A stretch of 35,911 nucleotides of DNA from Burkholderiaceae bacterium (GCA_030158675.1 JAOASL010000029.1:1-35911); one strand, 5' to 3'. Shown: positions 22,317-32,788, counted from the first letter of the stretch. Made by a program: numbers and translations. Notes: generated by a model from the sequence alone, not told the origin.

Positions 22317-24050
22317 TCAGGTGCGCGATGGTCCGCGCTGGCCGGGCTCGGCGATCGTCGTGGTCGTAGTGGTCGTGGTGGTAGTGAGAGGGCTGGTCGC
22401 GCTGGCCGTGGTCGTTGCGGTTCCATTGGCCGTTGTCAGCCGCGTTGCTGAGGAGCTGGCGGATCGCCTTTGCATGTCTGCCCAGACATCGCTCAAGGAG
22501 ACCAGATCCGCAATCGGTGTGTGCATCGCCAGTGTCATGCTGAGTTCGCGTGGCCAGTATTGTGGTGCATTCACGCTGTTCGAAATCAGCTGCTGATAGG
22601 CGTTCGTCCCGTCCTCTGACAATCGCGGTCCGTTTTTCAACAGCTTGTGCTGCAGCTCATCGGCATCAGCAACTTGAATCTTATTTTCATCGAGATTCAA
22701 GACTGTCAAGCTGGAGCCGAATGGCAGTGAACTGACGAGGTGATGCGTTTGTTTCTGCGTCAGCGAACATCCGGAAAGATCCAGCACTTCCAGGTGTTTA
22801 CCAAAACTGAAAGGTAATTCTTTTTTGGAACCTGGCTCTCCAAGCGCCATCGAAAAATAATGCAGCCCGGAGGTCGCCAGATAGTCGCTCAGGGCATCAT
22901 CGTTGGCCGCGCTCTTTTCCACTGCGCCGAGCTCCGTGCCGGCGAAGGATATTTCATGCAACCGCGATCCCTGGCCAAACAGGCCAGCGGCCTGCTCGAG
23001 CGAAAAAACAGGACCAATGAGGAATGAATGACTCATATGGCTAAGTTTGACCGAGCGAAGGCTCTGGTTGGCTTGGATGCCTGCGATCAATGGCTGGTCG
23101 GGAATGGATCTAAAAAGAGTACCTGCAAGAAAAATACGCGGCATCGAAAATTCGAGAACCATTTTATCCAGCACTAGTTCACGCAAGGTCGAATTGGCCG
23201 CCAATGCGGCACCCAGGGCTTCTTGGCTGTCGAGACTGATCACATCGCCATTGCCCAGACTCAGGGTTTGAAGCCCCGTGTCTTTTTGAATGAAAGTGGC
23301 AAGATCGACGAAATTTTGCGCGGTTAATCTGCATCCGCTCAAATCAAGCGAACGAATTTGGTTTAGCGAGGAAAGCAGCGTGCGGAAACATGCGTCGTCG
23401 AGTGGCTCAATGGCGCCGTGCTCTCCGCCCGACAGCAGTGCGAAGATAATGCCAGGGTCGATATATTTTGAGCCGGAGCTACCACCGAAATGGCCGTCGA
23501 TTTTCACTGCAGTGAGCTCGGGGTCTCTAGCCAGAATCGCGACCAGTTCGAGCAGATCCGCCTTGCCGTACAAGGTAACGCGGAGTGCCGTGCCCTCCTT
23601 GCGTAAGCTGGGCAAACTTTGGTGCACCCCCGCGCCACTCAACGGTGGCCGCACATTCGCATCAAGTCCGGCGGCGCGTTTCGCTGCCTGATCTGAGCGC
23701 ACATTCGTCAGGACGGGATAGGACGACAGCAAATCGGCGGAACTCATTCGGGCGTGAGTTCGCAGCCCTGGCTCCTTTGCGCTTACGAGCGAAGCCTGAA
23801 AGGCTGCTCGCTTCGACATGGCGCGTGACTCGTTGGCATTACCCGAATTCTGTTGACCATACGGCACACCGGAGGCCGTCTTTCTGATGAGTTGCGCCGG
23901 GCGGTTGCTGATGGACGGCGACGGGAGGTCCACCTTGCCATCGTCTGGAGTGAATTTTTCTTTCCTTTTGTTGGTGGATTTGTCGTCGACAGGTGGAAGG
24001 CTGTCTCTGTTGACGGGTAACTTGCCGCTGAAATTGTTCGTTCTATCCAT
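22317..24050 (-). CDS. leucine-rich-repeat protein, effector-like
   Basis: A 577-residue protein of the ribonuclease-inhibitor LRR class. Residues 1 to about 150 are polar, rich in Ser, Asn, Pro and Lys (MDRTNNFSGKLPVNRDSLPP), with no signal peptide or membrane segment. About seven LRR-like units follow, among them IRSLDLSGCRLT (232-243), LQTLSLGNGDV (260-270), LRELVLDKMVL (289-299) and LRSVKLSHMS (331-340). Two more are LEVLDLSGCSLT (420-431) and LTVLNLDENKIQ (448-459). The tail is Ser/Thr-rich with a run of ten Thr (556-565). Codon use is visibly less GC-rich than in the flanking dusA and typA genes, suggesting transfer. LRR proteins with such N-termini are frequent among type III effectors (PopC and GALA proteins of Ralstonia). 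Secretion is inferred, not shown, and no secretion genes are in the window. Confidence 0.8.
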   Translation of the reverse strand: MDRTNNFSGKLPVNRDSLPPVDDKSTNKRKEKFTPDDGKVDLPSPSISNRPAQLIRKTASGVPYGQQNSGNANESRAMSKRAAFQASLVSAKEPGLRTHARMSSADLLSSYPVLTNVRSDQAAKRAAGLDANVRPPLSGAGVHQSLPSLRKEGTALRVTLYGKADLLELVAILARDPELTAVKIDGHFGGSSGSKYIDPGIIFALLSGGEHGAIEPLDDACFRTLLSSLNQIRSLDLSGCRLTAQNFVDLATFIQKDTGLQTLSLGNGDVISLDSQEALGAALAANSTLRELVLDKMVLEFSMPRIFLAGTLFRSIPDQPLIAGIQANQSLRSVKLSHMSHSFLIGPVFSLEQAAGLFGQGSRLHEISFAGTELGAVEKSAANDDALSDYLATSGLHYFSMALGEPGSKKELPFSFGKHLEVLDLSGCSLTQKQTHHLVSSLPFGSSLTVLNLDENKIQVADADELQHKLLKNGPRLSEDGTNAYQQLISNSVNAPQYWPRELSMTLAMHTPIADLVSLSDVWADMQRRSASSSATRLTTANGTATTTASATSPLTTTTTTTTTTIAEPGQRGPSRT

Positions 24051-24203
24051 GGTCGCGCTCGTCTCGTTTGATGTTGAATCGGTACCGAAAAATTCGGCAA
24101 GCCTGTAACGAATTTAAGTACCTTCATGTCAGGCGATGTTCCTGCGATACCAGATACCGGTGACTGCCGATCGCTAAACTTACATGCGCAGACCACAGAC
24201 GAA

Positions 24204-24229
24204 AAAAAAGCGCCCGAAGGCGCTTTTTT
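24204..24229. terminator. bidirectional intrinsic terminator
   Basis: AAAAAAGCGCC (24204-24214) and GGCGCTTTTTT (24219-24229) are perfect complements around a CGAA loop. It ends typA on the - strand, 17 bases past its stop. The T-tract exists in both directions. Confidence 0.9.
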
Positions 24230-24246
24230 CTAAGACATGCAGCCGA

Positions 24247-26082
24247 TCAGGCGGCTTCACGCGACGCGCGCTTGCGCTCATGCTCCTTAAGGAAGCGCTT
24301 GCGTAAACGGATGCTCTTCGGCGTGATCTCGACCAGTTCATCGTCCTCGATGAATTCGACGGCATATTCAAGCGACAACTCGATGGGTGGTACCAGGCGA
24401 ACCGCTTCGTCCGTGCCCGATGCGCGCACGTTGGTCAGCTGTTTGCCTTTGATCGGGTTGACCACGAGATCGTTGTCGCGCGAGTGAATGCCGATGATCA
24501 TACCTTCGTAGACCGGATCGTTATGGCTGACGAACATGCGGCCGCGATCCTGCAGCTTCCACAACGCGTACGCCACTGCCGCGCCGTCATCCTGGGAGAT
24601 CAGCACACCGTTGCGGCGGCCAGCCATCTCACCCTTATTCGGGTCGACCGGGCCATACGCATCAAATACGTGGCTCATCAGGCCGGTACCGCGCGTGAGC
24701 GTCATGAACTCGCCCTGGAAACCGATCAGTCCGCGTGCCGGAATACGGTACTCGAGGCGCACGCGGCCCTTGCCATCCGGTTGCATGTCCTGCAGGTCGC
24801 CACGACGGCGACCGAGTTCTTCCATCACGCCGCCCTGGTGCTGTTCCTCGACGTCGACCGTCAGGTTCTCGAACGGCTCGTGGCGCACGTCATCGACCAT
24901 CTTGTACACCACACGCGGACGCGACACTGCCAGCTCGTAGCCTTCGCGGCGCATATTTTCCAGCAGGATGGTCAGGTGCAATTCGCCGCGACCGGACACT
25001 TCGAAAATGGTGTCGTCATCGGTAGGCGCCACACGCAGCGCGACGTTCGATTTCAGTTCACGGTCAAGGCGCTCACGCAGCTGACGACTGGTGACGAATT
25101 TGCCTTCGCGGCCGGCCAGCGGCGAGGTGTTGACCATGAAGTTCATGGTCAGTGTCGGCTCGTCGACAGTCAGCATCGGCAGCGCATCGGGCGCGTCGAC
25201 TGCGCACACCGTGGAGCCGATGCCGATCTCTTCGATACCGTTGATCAGCACGATGTCGCCGGCCAGTGCCTCGCTCACCATTTCGCGCTCAAGACCCTTG
25301 AACGTCAACACCTGGTTGATTCGGCCCCTGGTCGGAGTGGAGTCCGGGCCGTTCATGATCAGCACGTCCTGCAGCGGCTTGGCGCGGCCACGGCTGATGC
25401 GGCCGATGCCGATCTTGCCGACATAAGACGAGTAGTCCAGCGACGAGATTTGCAGCTGCAGCGGACCGTCGATGTCGTCATCGCGTACCGGCACGTGCTT
25501 GAGCACCGCATCGAACAACGGCTTCATGTCGCCTTCGCGCGCTTCGGAATCCAGGCTCGCGTAGCCGTTCAGCGCAGACGCGAACACGACCGGGAAGTCG
25601 AGCTGCTCTTCGGTGGCGCCGAGCTTGTCGAACAGTTCGAAAGTTGCATTGATGACCCACTCAGGGCGCGCGCCCGGGCGGTCGATCTTGTTCACCACGA
25701 CGATGGGCTTCAGGCCCAGCGCAAGTGCCTTGCGGGTAACAAAGCGGGTCTGCGGCATCGGGCCTTCAACCGCATCGACCAGCAGCAGCACCGAATCCAC
25801 CATCGACAGCACGCGCTCGACCTCGCCACCGAAGTCGGCGTGGCCCGGGGTATCGACGATGTTGATATGGGTGCCTTCGTACTCGACCGCGCAGTTTTTC
25901 GCAAGAATGGTGATACCGCGCTCTTTCTCGAGGTCGTTCGAGTCCATCACGCGGGTATCAACCTGCTGGTTTTCACGGAAGGTGCCCGACTGCTTCAGCA
26001 GCTGGTCAACCAGGGTGGTCTTGCCATGGTCGACGTGGGCGATGATGGCGATGTTGCGTAAGGCGCGGTTGGTGGTGGTCAT
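24247..26082 (-). CDS. typA: translational GTPase TypA/BipA
   Basis: A 611-residue ribosome-binding GTPase needed for growth at low temperature and under stress, and for 50S assembly. G1 is AHVDHGKT (15-22), G2 lies in RGITI, G3 is DTPGH and G4 is NKID. The later domains carry [20 protein letters not shown] (the EF-G domain III/V-like part) and the BipA-specific [11 protein letters not shown] and [16 protein letters not shown] segments. The ATG at 26082 (MTTTNRALR) is taken because it gives the family N-terminus; the frame opens further upstream to 26133 without a ribosome site. It is the last gene of the housekeeping run and has its own downstream terminator. Confidence 0.98.
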   Translation of the reverse strand: MTTTNRALRNIAIIAHVDHGKTTLVDQLLKQSGTFRENQQVDTRVMDSNDLEKERGITILAKNCAVEYEGTHINIVDTPGHADFGGEVERVLSMVDSVLLLVDAVEGPMPQTRFVTRKALALGLKPIVVVNKIDRPGARPEWVINATFELFDKLGATEEQLDFPVVFASALNGYASLDSEAREGDMKPLFDAVLKHVPVRDDDIDGPLQLQISSLDYSSYVGKIGIGRISRGRAKPLQDVLIMNGPDSTPTRGRINQVLTFKGLEREMVSEALAGDIVLINGIEEIGIGSTVCAVDAPDALPMLTVDEPTLTMNFMVNTSPLAGREGKFVTSRQLRERLDRELKSNVALRVAPTDDDTIFEVSGRGELHLTILLENMRREGYELAVSRPRVVYKMVDDVRHEPFENLTVDVEEQHQGGVMEELGRRRGDLQDMQPDGKGRVRLEYRIPARGLIGFQGEFMTLTRGTGLMSHVFDAYGPVDPNKGEMAGRRNGVLISQDDGAAVAYALWKLQDRGRMFVSHNDPVYEGMIIGIHSRDNDLVVNPIKGKQLTNVRASGTDEAVRLVPPIELSLEYAVEFIEDDELVEITPKSIRLRKRFLKEHERKRASREAA

Positions 26083-26168
26083 GGTGTCCTGTTGCAGTGC
26101 AATATGAATCCGATAAACCTGCGAGTGTATCACGCTCGCGTGGTCGAATTATGAAAAATCCTGAAATT

Positions 26169-27125
26169 TCAATGGCTTGGAATGGCAGCCGCTGGCGGGA
26201 TGGCAAATTTGGCTACGAGCCGTTCGGGCGCTAGCAGCGCGCCATACATCAATTGCGCCGTGCCGAGCAGCACGCGGTCGGGGCCATACACGCGCACGCG
26301 GCCTTCCGCGCACGGCAGATCAATACCGGCGCGGTTTAACGCAATCCGCTGACCCTGCCGGAAACGACGGGTCAGCTCGTCATCCAAGTCAATCTGCGGA
26401 AATTTCGACAACAGCGCATCGACCGGCAATAGCTGCAATGTACGCTCCGGCTCCGACAACGCAGCCATCGCTTCGATGGCCAGCGCACCGGACAGTTCCA
26501 GCGTGTCGATACCGGTACGGCGCAGCGCAGTCAGGTGCGCGCCACAGCCCAGCGCCCGGCCGATGTCCTCGCCGAGCACACGCACGTAGGTGCCCTTGCT
26601 GCAGGTCACGCGCAGTCTCAGCTCCGGCGGAGCGAGTCCGAGCAGCTCGAGCGCATGGATCGTCACCGGCCGCGCCTCGCGCTCAAGCGTCACGCCGGCG
26701 CGCGCGTATTCGTACAGTGGCTTGCCGTCACGCTTCAGTGCCGAATACATCGGTGGCACCTGCAGCAAAGGTCCGCGGAACTGCGCCAGCACTGCCTCGA
26801 CCTGCTCGAGGCTCACGCTGACCGGACGCGATTCCAGCAAATCACCCTCGGTATCGCCAGTGGTAGTGGTCTCGCCGAGGCGAACGGTTGTCTCGTAAGT
26901 CTTGTCAGCATCAAGCAGATCCTGGGCAAACTTGGTCGCCTCACCGAAACACAGCGGCAAGAGGCCGGTCGCGAACGGATCGAGCGTGCCGGTGTGGCCG
27001 GCCTTTTCTGCATTCAGCAGGCGCTTGACTGCGACCAGCGCATCGTTGCTGCTCATACCGGCGGGCTTGTCGAGTAGCAGCACACCGTGCACTGGCACAC
27101 GCTTGCGCTTCGCAGGCAGATTCAT
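26169..27125 (-). CDS. truB: tRNA pseudouridine(55) synthase
   Basis: A 318-residue enzyme that makes pseudouridine 55 in the T-loop of almost all tRNAs. The catalytic aspartate is D49 in GHTGTLDPFATGLLP. Other family signatures are GVLLLDKPAGMSSN at the start, PPMYSALKRDGKPLYEYAR in the middle and CSKGTYVRVLGEDIG. The C-terminal part (about 240-318) is the PUA-like domain. It lies 9 bases downstream of rbfA and 36 bases upstream of the longest typA frame on the same strand. The order rbfA-truB is standard in proteobacteria. Confidence 0.98.
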   Translation of the reverse strand: MNLPAKRKRVPVHGVLLLDKPAGMSSNDALVAVKRLLNAEKAGHTGTLDPFATGLLPLCFGEATKFAQDLLDADKTYETTVRLGETTTTGDTEGDLLESRPVSVSLEQVEAVLAQFRGPLLQVPPMYSALKRDGKPLYEYARAGVTLEREARPVTIHALELLGLAPPELRLRVTCSKGTYVRVLGEDIGRALGCGAHLTALRRTGIDTLELSGALAIEAMAALSEPERTLQLLPVDALLSKFPQIDLDDELTRRFRQGQRIALNRAGIDLPCAEGRVRVYGPDRVLLGTAQLMYGALLAPERLVAKFAIPPAAAIPSH

Positions 27126-27134
27126 GCGAAAAAA

Positions 27135-27524
27135 TTACTGCTCGTCCGCGTCTTTTGCGCGGCTGGCGTTGGCTTCGTCGATCAGCTTCGACAGCGCGGC
27201 GCCGCGCGACGGCGAGATGTCGTGCACGAAATGGAGTTCGGGCAGCGTGTGGATGTGCAGCCGGCGTCCAAGATGCGCGCGCAGGAAACCAGCGGCCTTG
27301 CGCAATCCCTGCAGCGTGTTCTGCACGGCAGCCTCATCGTCGATCAGCATGGTGAAAAAGACCTTCGCGTGCGCGTAGTCCGGCGTCAGCTGAACTTCGG
27401 TCAGCGTGATCATGCCGACGCGCGGATCCTTGAGCTCCATTGCGATCAGCTCGGCCAGATCTTTCTGGATCTGGTCGGCGACGCGCTGGCCACGGCCGGG
27501 GATGGATTTACTGTGTTTAACCAT
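27135..27524 (-). CDS. rbfA: 30S ribosome-binding factor A
   Basis: A 129-residue KH-fold protein that binds the 30S subunit, helps mature the 5' end of 16S rRNA and is important in the cold. The sequence shows [20 protein letters not shown], the conserved [15 protein letters not shown], the KVFFTML strand and [20 protein letters not shown] near the end. It lies after infB across a 117-base gap that contains a repeat palindrome pair, so cotranscription is likely but not tight. Confidence 0.97.
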   Translation of the reverse strand: MVKHSKSIPGRGQRVADQIQKDLAELIAMELKDPRVGMITLTEVQLTPDYAHAKVFFTMLIDDEAAVQNTLQGLRKAAGFLRAHLGRRLHIHTLPELHFVHDISPSRGAALSKLIDEANASRAKDADEQ

Positions 27525-27545
27525 GGATGAAACTGATTCAAAGAC

Positions 27546-27632
27546 ACGGGACCCCGGCCTGCGCCGGGGTGACGGTTCGACAGCTGTACGGCCACAAAAC
27601 CGTCATTCCGGCGCAGGCCGGAATCCAGCGAC
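27546..27632. repeat. REP/BIME-like palindrome pair between infB and rbfA
   Basis: In this gap, CCCCGGCCTGCGCCGGGG with GTGACG beside it and, about 45 bases further on, CCGTCATTCCGGCGCAGGCC in the opposite orientation form an inverted pair of the well-known extragenic palindromes. It corresponds to the chance reading frame HSGAGRNP seen in many genomes. Each unit folds as a GC hairpin in RNA. It may shape mRNA stability between infB and rbfA. Confidence 0.82.
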
Positions 27633-27641
27633 TTTTCAGAT

Positions 27642-30446
27642 TTACAGCGTCCTTGCGACTTCCTGGACTTCGAAGACTTCCAGCTGATCACCTTCCTGGA
27701 TGTCGTTGTAGTTCTTCAGCGAGAGGCCGCATTCGAAGCCGGACTTCACTTCTTTCACGTCATCCTTGAAGCGCTTGAGCGATTCGAGTTCGCCGGTCCA
27801 AACCACCACGTTGGCACGCAGCAGACGCACGTTCGAGCCACGCTTGACGATGCCGTCAAGCACATAACAACCGGCGATCGAGCCGATCTTGCTTACATGG
27901 AAGACCTGGCGAATCTCGACCAGACCGATGTTGTTCTCACGCTTCTCCGGCGTCAGCATGCCGCCCAGCGCCGCCTTGATCTCGTCGATCGCGTCGTAAA
28001 TGATGTTGTAGTAACGGAGGTCGATGCCCGAGGACTCGGCCAGCTTGCGTGCCGACGCATCGGCACGCACGTTGAAGCCAAGGATAACGGCCTTCGATGC
28101 CAGCGCCAGATTGACATCGGATTCACTGATGCCACCGACTGCCGCATGCACAACCTGCACGCGTACTTCCGAGGTCGACAGCTTCTGCAACGACGCAACC
28201 AGCGCTTCCTGCGAACCTTGCACATCGGCCTTGATGATCAGCGGCAGGTTCTTCACTTCACCTTCGGTCATCTGCTCGAACATGTTCTCAAGCTTCGCGG
28301 CCTGCTGCTTGGCCAGCTTGACGTCACGGTACTTGCCCTGTCTGAACAAGGCGATCTCGCGGGCCTTGCGCTCGTCGGACAGCACCATCGTCTCTTCGCC
28401 AGCGGCAGGCACTTCGGTCAAGCCCTGGATCTCGACCGGAATCGACGGACCCGCCTCAGAAATAGTCTTGCCGTTCTCATCGAGCATCGCACGCACACGA
28501 CCGTAGGCCGAACCGGCCAGCACGATGTCGCCACGCTTCAAGGTGCCGGACTGAATCATGATGGTCGCGACCGGACCACGGCCCTTGTCCAACTTCGCTT
28601 CGATCACCAAGCCCTTGGCCGGCGCATCGACCGGCGCCTTCAGTTCCAGCACTTCGGCTTGCAACAACACGTTTTCCAGCAGCGTGTCGATCCCTTCGCC
28701 GGTTTTCGCAGATACCGAAATGAACGGCGATTCACCACCATACGCTTCCGGCACCACCTGTTCAGCGATCAGTTCTTGCGTCACGCGCTCCGGGTTCGCA
28801 CCGGGTTTGTCGATCTTGTTGATCGCCACAACCAGCGGCACGCCCGCAGCCCTAGCATGAGAAATCGCTTCCTTGGTCTGCGGCATGACTCCGTCATCGG
28901 CGGCCACCACCAGAATGACAATGTCGGTCGCCTTCGCGCCGCGCGCACGCATGGCGGTGAACGCCTCGTGACCCGGAGTATCGAGGAAGGTGATCATGCC
29001 GCGCGGCGTCTCGACGTGATACGCACCAATGTGCTGCGTAATGCCACCGGCTTCGCCCGCAGCCACCTTGGCGCGACGAATGTAGTCGAGCAGCGAGGTC
29101 TTGCCGTGGTCGACGTGACCCATCACGGTCACGACCGGCGCACGCGGCAGCTGCTCGATGTCGACGTTCTCGCTGCCCTCTTCGAGCAGCGCTTCCGGAT
29201 CGTCGAGCTTGGCCGCATGCGCAACGTGACCCATCTCTTCGACCAGGATCATCGCGGTCTCCTGATCCAGCACCTGGTTGATCGTGACCATCTGGCCCAG
29301 CTTCATCAGCTGCTTGATCACTTCGGATGCCTTGACCGACATCTTGTGCGCCAGTTCGGCGACGGTGATGGTCTCGGGCACGTGCACTTCGCGTATGACG
29401 GCCTCGACCGGCTGCTGGAAGTTCGTTTCACGATCATCATGATGCGAACCGCGACGGCCGCGCGGGCCGGCACGCCAACCATCGCGACCACCGGTCGGCG
29501 CGCCACGGGTTTTCAGACCACCGGCGCCACGTTTCTTTTCGTCCTGCCAGGTCGACGACACATTGGCCGACTTGATCGATTTCTTGTCGGCCGGCTTCTT
29601 GTCGTCTTTCTTCTCGCCCGGCTTGGCCACCGCAGTCGTCGCGGGGCGATGCAGCGTGCCCTCCGCGCGTGCGGCCGGCACCGGTGCAGGCGCCGGTTCA
29701 GGCGCCTTGATGACCTTGCGCGGCTGAGCCATCATTGCCTTGATTTGAGCAACCTCATCAGCCACGGCCTTGCGTGCGCGCTCGGTCGCTACAGCGCGCT
29801 CGGCTGACTCTTTCTCGCGTTGCGCCTTTTCTGCGGCTTCGGCGGCCACCTTGGCGTCATCGGATGCCTTTGGCACCACCGCAGCCGATGCCGATGCCGA
29901 TGCCGATGCCTGCGCCGCTGCAGCTGCCTCGACGCGCGCCCGCTCTTGCTCGCGCGCCTGCTCCGCGGCACGTTCGGCTTCAAGCTTCGCCAGACGTTCC
30001 TGCTTTTCGCGCAATTCGGCTTGCTGGCGCACGATCAACTCAGCCTGATGGCGCGCCTCTTCCTCGCGACGCGCAGCCTCTGCTTCGTCGATCACAGGCT
30101 CGGCTTCCTGCGGCACATCGATCTCGGTCGCAACCGGCGCGTCATCGCGCTTGACGAAGGTGCGCTTCTTCCGGACCTCGACTTGAATGGTGCGCGACTT
30201 GCCGCTGGCGTCGGCCTGCTTGATCTCGGTGGTTTCCTTGCGGGTCAGCGTGATCTTTTTCTTCTCGCTGTCAGCAGCGACCCCATGGACCTTGCGCAGG
30301 TGCCCGAGCAGCTTGTCCTTGTCTTCCTTGGAAAGCACATCTTCCGCCGAGCTCTTGTTCACGCCCGCGTCGCTCAGCTGCCTGAGCAGCACATCTGCCG
30401 GCATTTTCAGCTCAGTCGCAAACTGGGCTACGTTGTTACTCGCCAT
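27642..30446 (-). CDS. infB: translation initiation factor IF-2
   Basis: A 934-residue initiation GTPase that positions fMet-tRNA on the 30S subunit. The first IF2 N-terminal domain is at about 1-52. A long charged Ala/Glu/Lys-rich linker (about 90-330), with an [10 protein letters not shown] run encoded by repeated 6-base units, follows. A second IF2-N domain covers about 365-420. The G domain has GHVDHGKT (about 443-450), [15 protein letters not shown] and [10 protein letters not shown]; the rest are the beta-barrel and tRNA-binding domains, ending in [17 protein letters not shown]. The length is typical of Burkholderiales. It follows nusA by 45 bases on the same strand, the classical nusA-infB operon. 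Confidence 0.98.
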   Translation of the reverse strand: MASNNVAQFATELKMPADVLLRQLSDAGVNKSSAEDVLSKEDKDKLLGHLRKVHGVAADSEKKKITLTRKETTEIKQADASGKSRTIQVEVRKKRTFVKRDDAPVATEIDVPQEAEPVIDEAEAARREEEARHQAELIVRQQAELREKQERLAKLEAERAAEQAREQERARVEAAAAAQASASASASAAVVPKASDDAKVAAEAAEKAQREKESAERAVATERARKAVADEVAQIKAMMAQPRKVIKAPEPAPAPVPAARAEGTLHRPATTAVAKPGEKKDDKKPADKKSIKSANVSSTWQDEKKRGAGGLKTRGAPTGGRDGWRAGPRGRRGSHHDDRETNFQQPVEAVIREVHVPETITVAELAHKMSVKASEVIKQLMKLGQMVTINQVLDQETAMILVEEMGHVAHAAKLDDPEALLEEGSENVDIEQLPRAPVVTVMGHVDHGKTSLLDYIRRAKVAAGEAGGITQHIGAYHVETPRGMITFLDTPGHEAFTAMRARGAKATDIVILVVAADDGVMPQTKEAISHARAAGVPLVVAINKIDKPGANPERVTQELIAEQVVPEAYGGESPFISVSAKTGEGIDTLLENVLLQAEVLELKAPVDAPAKGLVIEAKLDKGRGPVATIMIQSGTLKRGDIVLAGSAYGRVRAMLDENGKTISEAGPSIPVEIQGLTEVPAAGEETMVLSDERKAREIALFRQGKYRDVKLAKQQAAKLENMFEQMTEGEVKNLPLIIKADVQGSQEALVASLQKLSTSEVRVQVVHAAVGGISESDVNLALASKAVILGFNVRADASARKLAESSGIDLRYYNIIYDAIDEIKAALGGMLTPEKRENNIGLVEIRQVFHVSKIGSIAGCYVLDGIVKRGSNVRLLRANVVVWTGELESLKRFKDDVKEVKSGFECGLSLKNYNDIQEGDQLEVFEVQEVARTL

Positions 30447-30491
30447 TCAATCCTCTTTTCTCGTGACGCGTTTGGATGGTGTGCCGGTGGC

Positions 30492-32051
30492 TTACTTGCT
30501 CTCGGCGAGGTTCCACACGCGCGCCTGCAAAGCCTTCGCGCGGTCGTCGTACTTCGCATCGATCAGGCGCATCTCATCGTCCGTCACGTCCTTGAACTGC
30601 TCTTCAATCAGCTGGCGTGCACGATCGGTCGACAGCGCCAAGATCGCGCCGAACTCGTCGTATGCCAGATTGCCGAACTGCTCCAGCGTCTTCACGCCAG
30701 CCAGTCCGAGCTTGCCCGCCAAAATGCGGTCCATCCCCTCGAGGTTGACCAGCGCCTCGTCCATGCCCTCAAGACCTTCTTCAGAGGCAATCGCCTCAGT
30801 CACTAGCGCGTCGCGTGCGCGATTGCGCAGCTCGTTGACGGTGTCCTCGTCGAATGCAGCGATCTCGAGCATTTCCTGGATCGGCACGTAGGCGATCTCT
30901 TCCAGCGTGGAGAAACCTTCTTGCGCGAGGATGTCGGCGACTTCCTCGTCAACATCAAGCTTGTCGATGAACAGAGCACGGATAGCTGCAGTCTCGGACG
31001 CCACTTTGTCGGCCGATTCCTCGGCAGTCATGATGTTGATCTGCCAGCCGGTCAGCTCGCTGGCAAGACGTACGTTCTGTCCGCCGCGGCCAATCGCGAT
31101 AGCGAGATTCTCCTCGTCCACCACGACATCCATCGCATGCTTTTCCTCGTCAACCACGATCGACGACACGTTGGCAGGCGCCAGCGCGCCAATGACGAAC
31201 TGCGCCGGGTCTTCGGACCACAGCACGATGTCGACACGCTCGCCGCCAAGTTCGCCGGTCACGCTCTGCACGCGCGAACCGCGCATGCCGACGCAGGTGC
31301 CAATCGGGTCGATCCGCTTGTCGCTGGTATAGACAGCGATCTTCGCGCGCACGCCGGAATCGCGCGCGGCCGACTTGATTTGCAGCAGGTCCTGCTCGAT
31401 CTCCGGGACTTCCAGCTCGAACAATTTCATGATGAATTCAGGCGCGGTACGCGACAGGATTACCTGTGGGCCGCGAGCATTGCGATCGATACGCAGGATG
31501 TACGCACGCACGCGGTCGCCTATACGCAGATTTTCCTTCGGGATCATCTGGTCGCGCGGCAGACGCGCCTCAATCTTGCCGGACTCGACGATCGCATCAC
31601 CGCGCTCCATGCGCTTGATGGTGCCGGTGACGAGCGCATCACCGCGTGCGAGAAAGTCGGCCAGAATCTGCTCACGCTCGGCATCGCGGATACGCTGCAA
31701 TACGACCTGCTTGGTGTCCTGCGCAAAGCGGCGGCCAAATTCAACGGATTCGATCGGCTCTTCGATGTAATCATCGACTTCGATGTCGTCGATCTGCTCC
31801 TTTGCCTCGAACAGCAGGACTTCCTGATCGGGCAGTTGCAGACCGGCCTCGTCAGGCACAACATGCCAGCGGCGGAAGGACTCGAACTCGCCGGTCTCGC
31901 GATCGATCGACACACGAATATCGACCTCGCCTTCGTAGCGCTTCTTGGTAGCTTGGGCCAATGCCTGCTCCAGCGCGCCAAACACGACTTCCTTGTCGAC
32001 GTTCTTTTCACGCGCCAGCGCATCAACCAGCAACAAAATTTCGCGACTCAT
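30492..32051 (-). CDS. nusA: transcription termination/antitermination protein NusA
   Basis: A 519-residue RNA-polymerase-binding protein that controls pausing, termination and antitermination. The order is an N-terminal polymerase-binding domain (about 1-125), an S1 domain (about 135-200, with [16 protein letters not shown]), two KH domains (about 200-345, with [18 protein letters not shown] and [18 protein letters not shown]) and two C-terminal acidic repeat domains (about 360-500). The last domains are seen in E. coli NusA and beta/gamma relatives. It overlaps rimP by ATGA (32048-32051) and is followed 45 bases later by infB. NusA limits its own operon in E. coli; see the leader upstream of rimP. 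Confidence 0.98.
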   Translation of the reverse strand: MSREILLLVDALAREKNVDKEVVFGALEQALAQATKKRYEGEVDIRVSIDRETGEFESFRRWHVVPDEAGLQLPDQEVLLFEAKEQIDDIEVDDYIEEPIESVEFGRRFAQDTKQVVLQRIRDAEREQILADFLARGDALVTGTIKRMERGDAIVESGKIEARLPRDQMIPKENLRIGDRVRAYILRIDRNARGPQVILSRTAPEFIMKLFELEVPEIEQDLLQIKSAARDSGVRAKIAVYTSDKRIDPIGTCVGMRGSRVQSVTGELGGERVDIVLWSEDPAQFVIGALAPANVSSIVVDEEKHAMDVVVDEENLAIAIGRGGQNVRLASELTGWQINIMTAEESADKVASETAAIRALFIDKLDVDEEVADILAQEGFSTLEEIAYVPIQEMLEIAAFDEDTVNELRNRARDALVTEAIASEEGLEGMDEALVNLEGMDRILAGKLGLAGVKTLEQFGNLAYDEFGAILALSTDRARQLIEEQFKDVTDDEMRLIDAKYDDRAKALQARVWNLAESK

Positions 32052-32521
32052 TTACGGCTCCTGAAATCCACTTTCGGCACTAAGCGTGCCTTGTCCACTT
32101 CGGCCAGCGAAAACTCCAGCATCGCAGGCCCGTCATTTCCCTCAAATTCAAGCTTCAGCGCCTCGCCCTCGGGCTCGTGCAGCACGCCCTGGAAGGACTT
32201 GCGGTTGGCCGCACCCGGCATTGGCTTGCGCAGCTTGACCACGGCCTCATGGCCGGCGAAGCGCGCGTAATCGGCGACCTTCTTCAGCGGGCGGTCCAGC
32301 CCGGGCGAAGATACCTCAAGGCGCTCGTAATTCGCATTCTCGACAGTCAGCACATGCAGCAGCTGGTGAGTGACCTTTTCACAGTCATCGACCGTCACAG
32401 GCCGGTCTTCGTCAGCCAGCGTGTCGATGTACACACGCAAAAGGCCGCGCGCGGCCTGCTCGAATTCGACCAGCTCATACCCCAGGCCACTCACGGTTTT
32501 TTCTATCAGCGCGGACAGCAC
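32048..32521 (-). CDS. rimP: ribosome maturation factor RimP
   Basis: A 157-residue factor for 30S assembly. The N-terminal domain starts [20 protein letters not shown] and contains GLLRVYID and the conserved [34 protein letters not shown] is the family signature, and a Sm-like C-terminal domain ends KVDFRSRK. The GTG at 32521, with GGAG 8 bases upstream, gives the standard length. A GTG at 32530 is an alternative. The open frame to 32641 starts inside a terminator hairpin and is rejected. It overlaps nusA by four bases, the usual rimP-nusA-infB order. Confidence 0.95.
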   Translation of the reverse strand: MLSALIEKTVSGLGYELVEFEQAARGLLRVYIDTLADEDRPVTVDDCEKVTHQLLHVLTVENANYERLEVSSPGLDRPLKKVADYARFAGHEAVVKLRKPMPGAANRKSFQGVLHEPEGEALKLEFEGNDGPAMLEFSLAEVDKARLVPKVDFRSRK

Positions 32522-32624
32522 CAGACACACTCCATCAACATCAGAAATACAAAGCGCGGCAACGCCGGTGGCGCGATCGAGATGCCGGAATTCTTTGGCA
32601 GATCGTGCACACGGTGCGTTCGGG

Positions 32625-32649
32625 AAAAAAAAAATGGGCATCTGCCCAT
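32625..32649 (-). terminator. intrinsic terminator in the rimP leader (possible attenuator)
   Basis: On the - strand, ATGGGC (32649-32644), loop AGAT and GCCCAT (32639-32634) form a six-base-pair stem followed by ten T (A-tract 32625-32634 on the + strand). It ends rluB transcripts, but it also lies about 80 bases downstream of the rimP promoter at 32732-32760, so it can act as an attenuator. A second hairpin, TTGCCGG with CCGGCAA, lies just upstream at 32660-32690. Confidence 0.85.
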
Positions 32650-32731
32650 CTTCTTATGCTTCTTGCCGGACCCACGGTAAAGAACCCGGCAAAACCTGCC
32701 TGCTCGACGCGGCGGCTTTGTTAAGTCCCTG

Positions 32732-32760
32732 ATTATATTCGATTGGGCCGTGCGCCGCAA
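32732..32760 (-). promoter_or_regulatory. sigma-70 promoter of the rimP-nusA-infB operon
   Basis: On the - strand a perfect -10 element TATAAT (32737-32732) lies 17 bases after TTGCGG (32760-32755), which matches three of six positions of the -35 box. Transcription would start near 32725 and give a leader of about 200 bases before rimP, containing the terminator at 32625-32649. It lies partly just past the end of rluB (32789). Confidence 0.7.
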
Positions 32761-32788
32761 CGCACAAGCCCGTTACCGAAACGGCAGC

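Noticed and set aside
24051-24180. Possible hrp-type promoter before the LRR gene
   Set aside because: TTCG boxes are present but their spacing (19 bases) does not match the HrpB TTCG-N16-TTCG box, and no GGAACC/CCAC pair exists.
24484-26061. Long + strand open frame of 525 residues
   Set aside because: It is the antisense shadow of typA, which has all GTPase motifs; the translation is His/Arg/Gln-rich without domain structure.
27406-27687. Frame containing HSGAGRNP
   Set aside because: This is the usual false reading of REP-type extragenic palindromes.
27897-29807. Long + strand open frame of 636 residues
   Set aside because: It is antisense to infB and Arg/His-rich; it follows from the codon bias of the real gene.
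32522-32641. N-terminal extension of rimP
   Set aside because: It would start inside the terminator hairpin and T-tract and lengthen the protein beyond the family; GTG 32521 with GGAG fits better.
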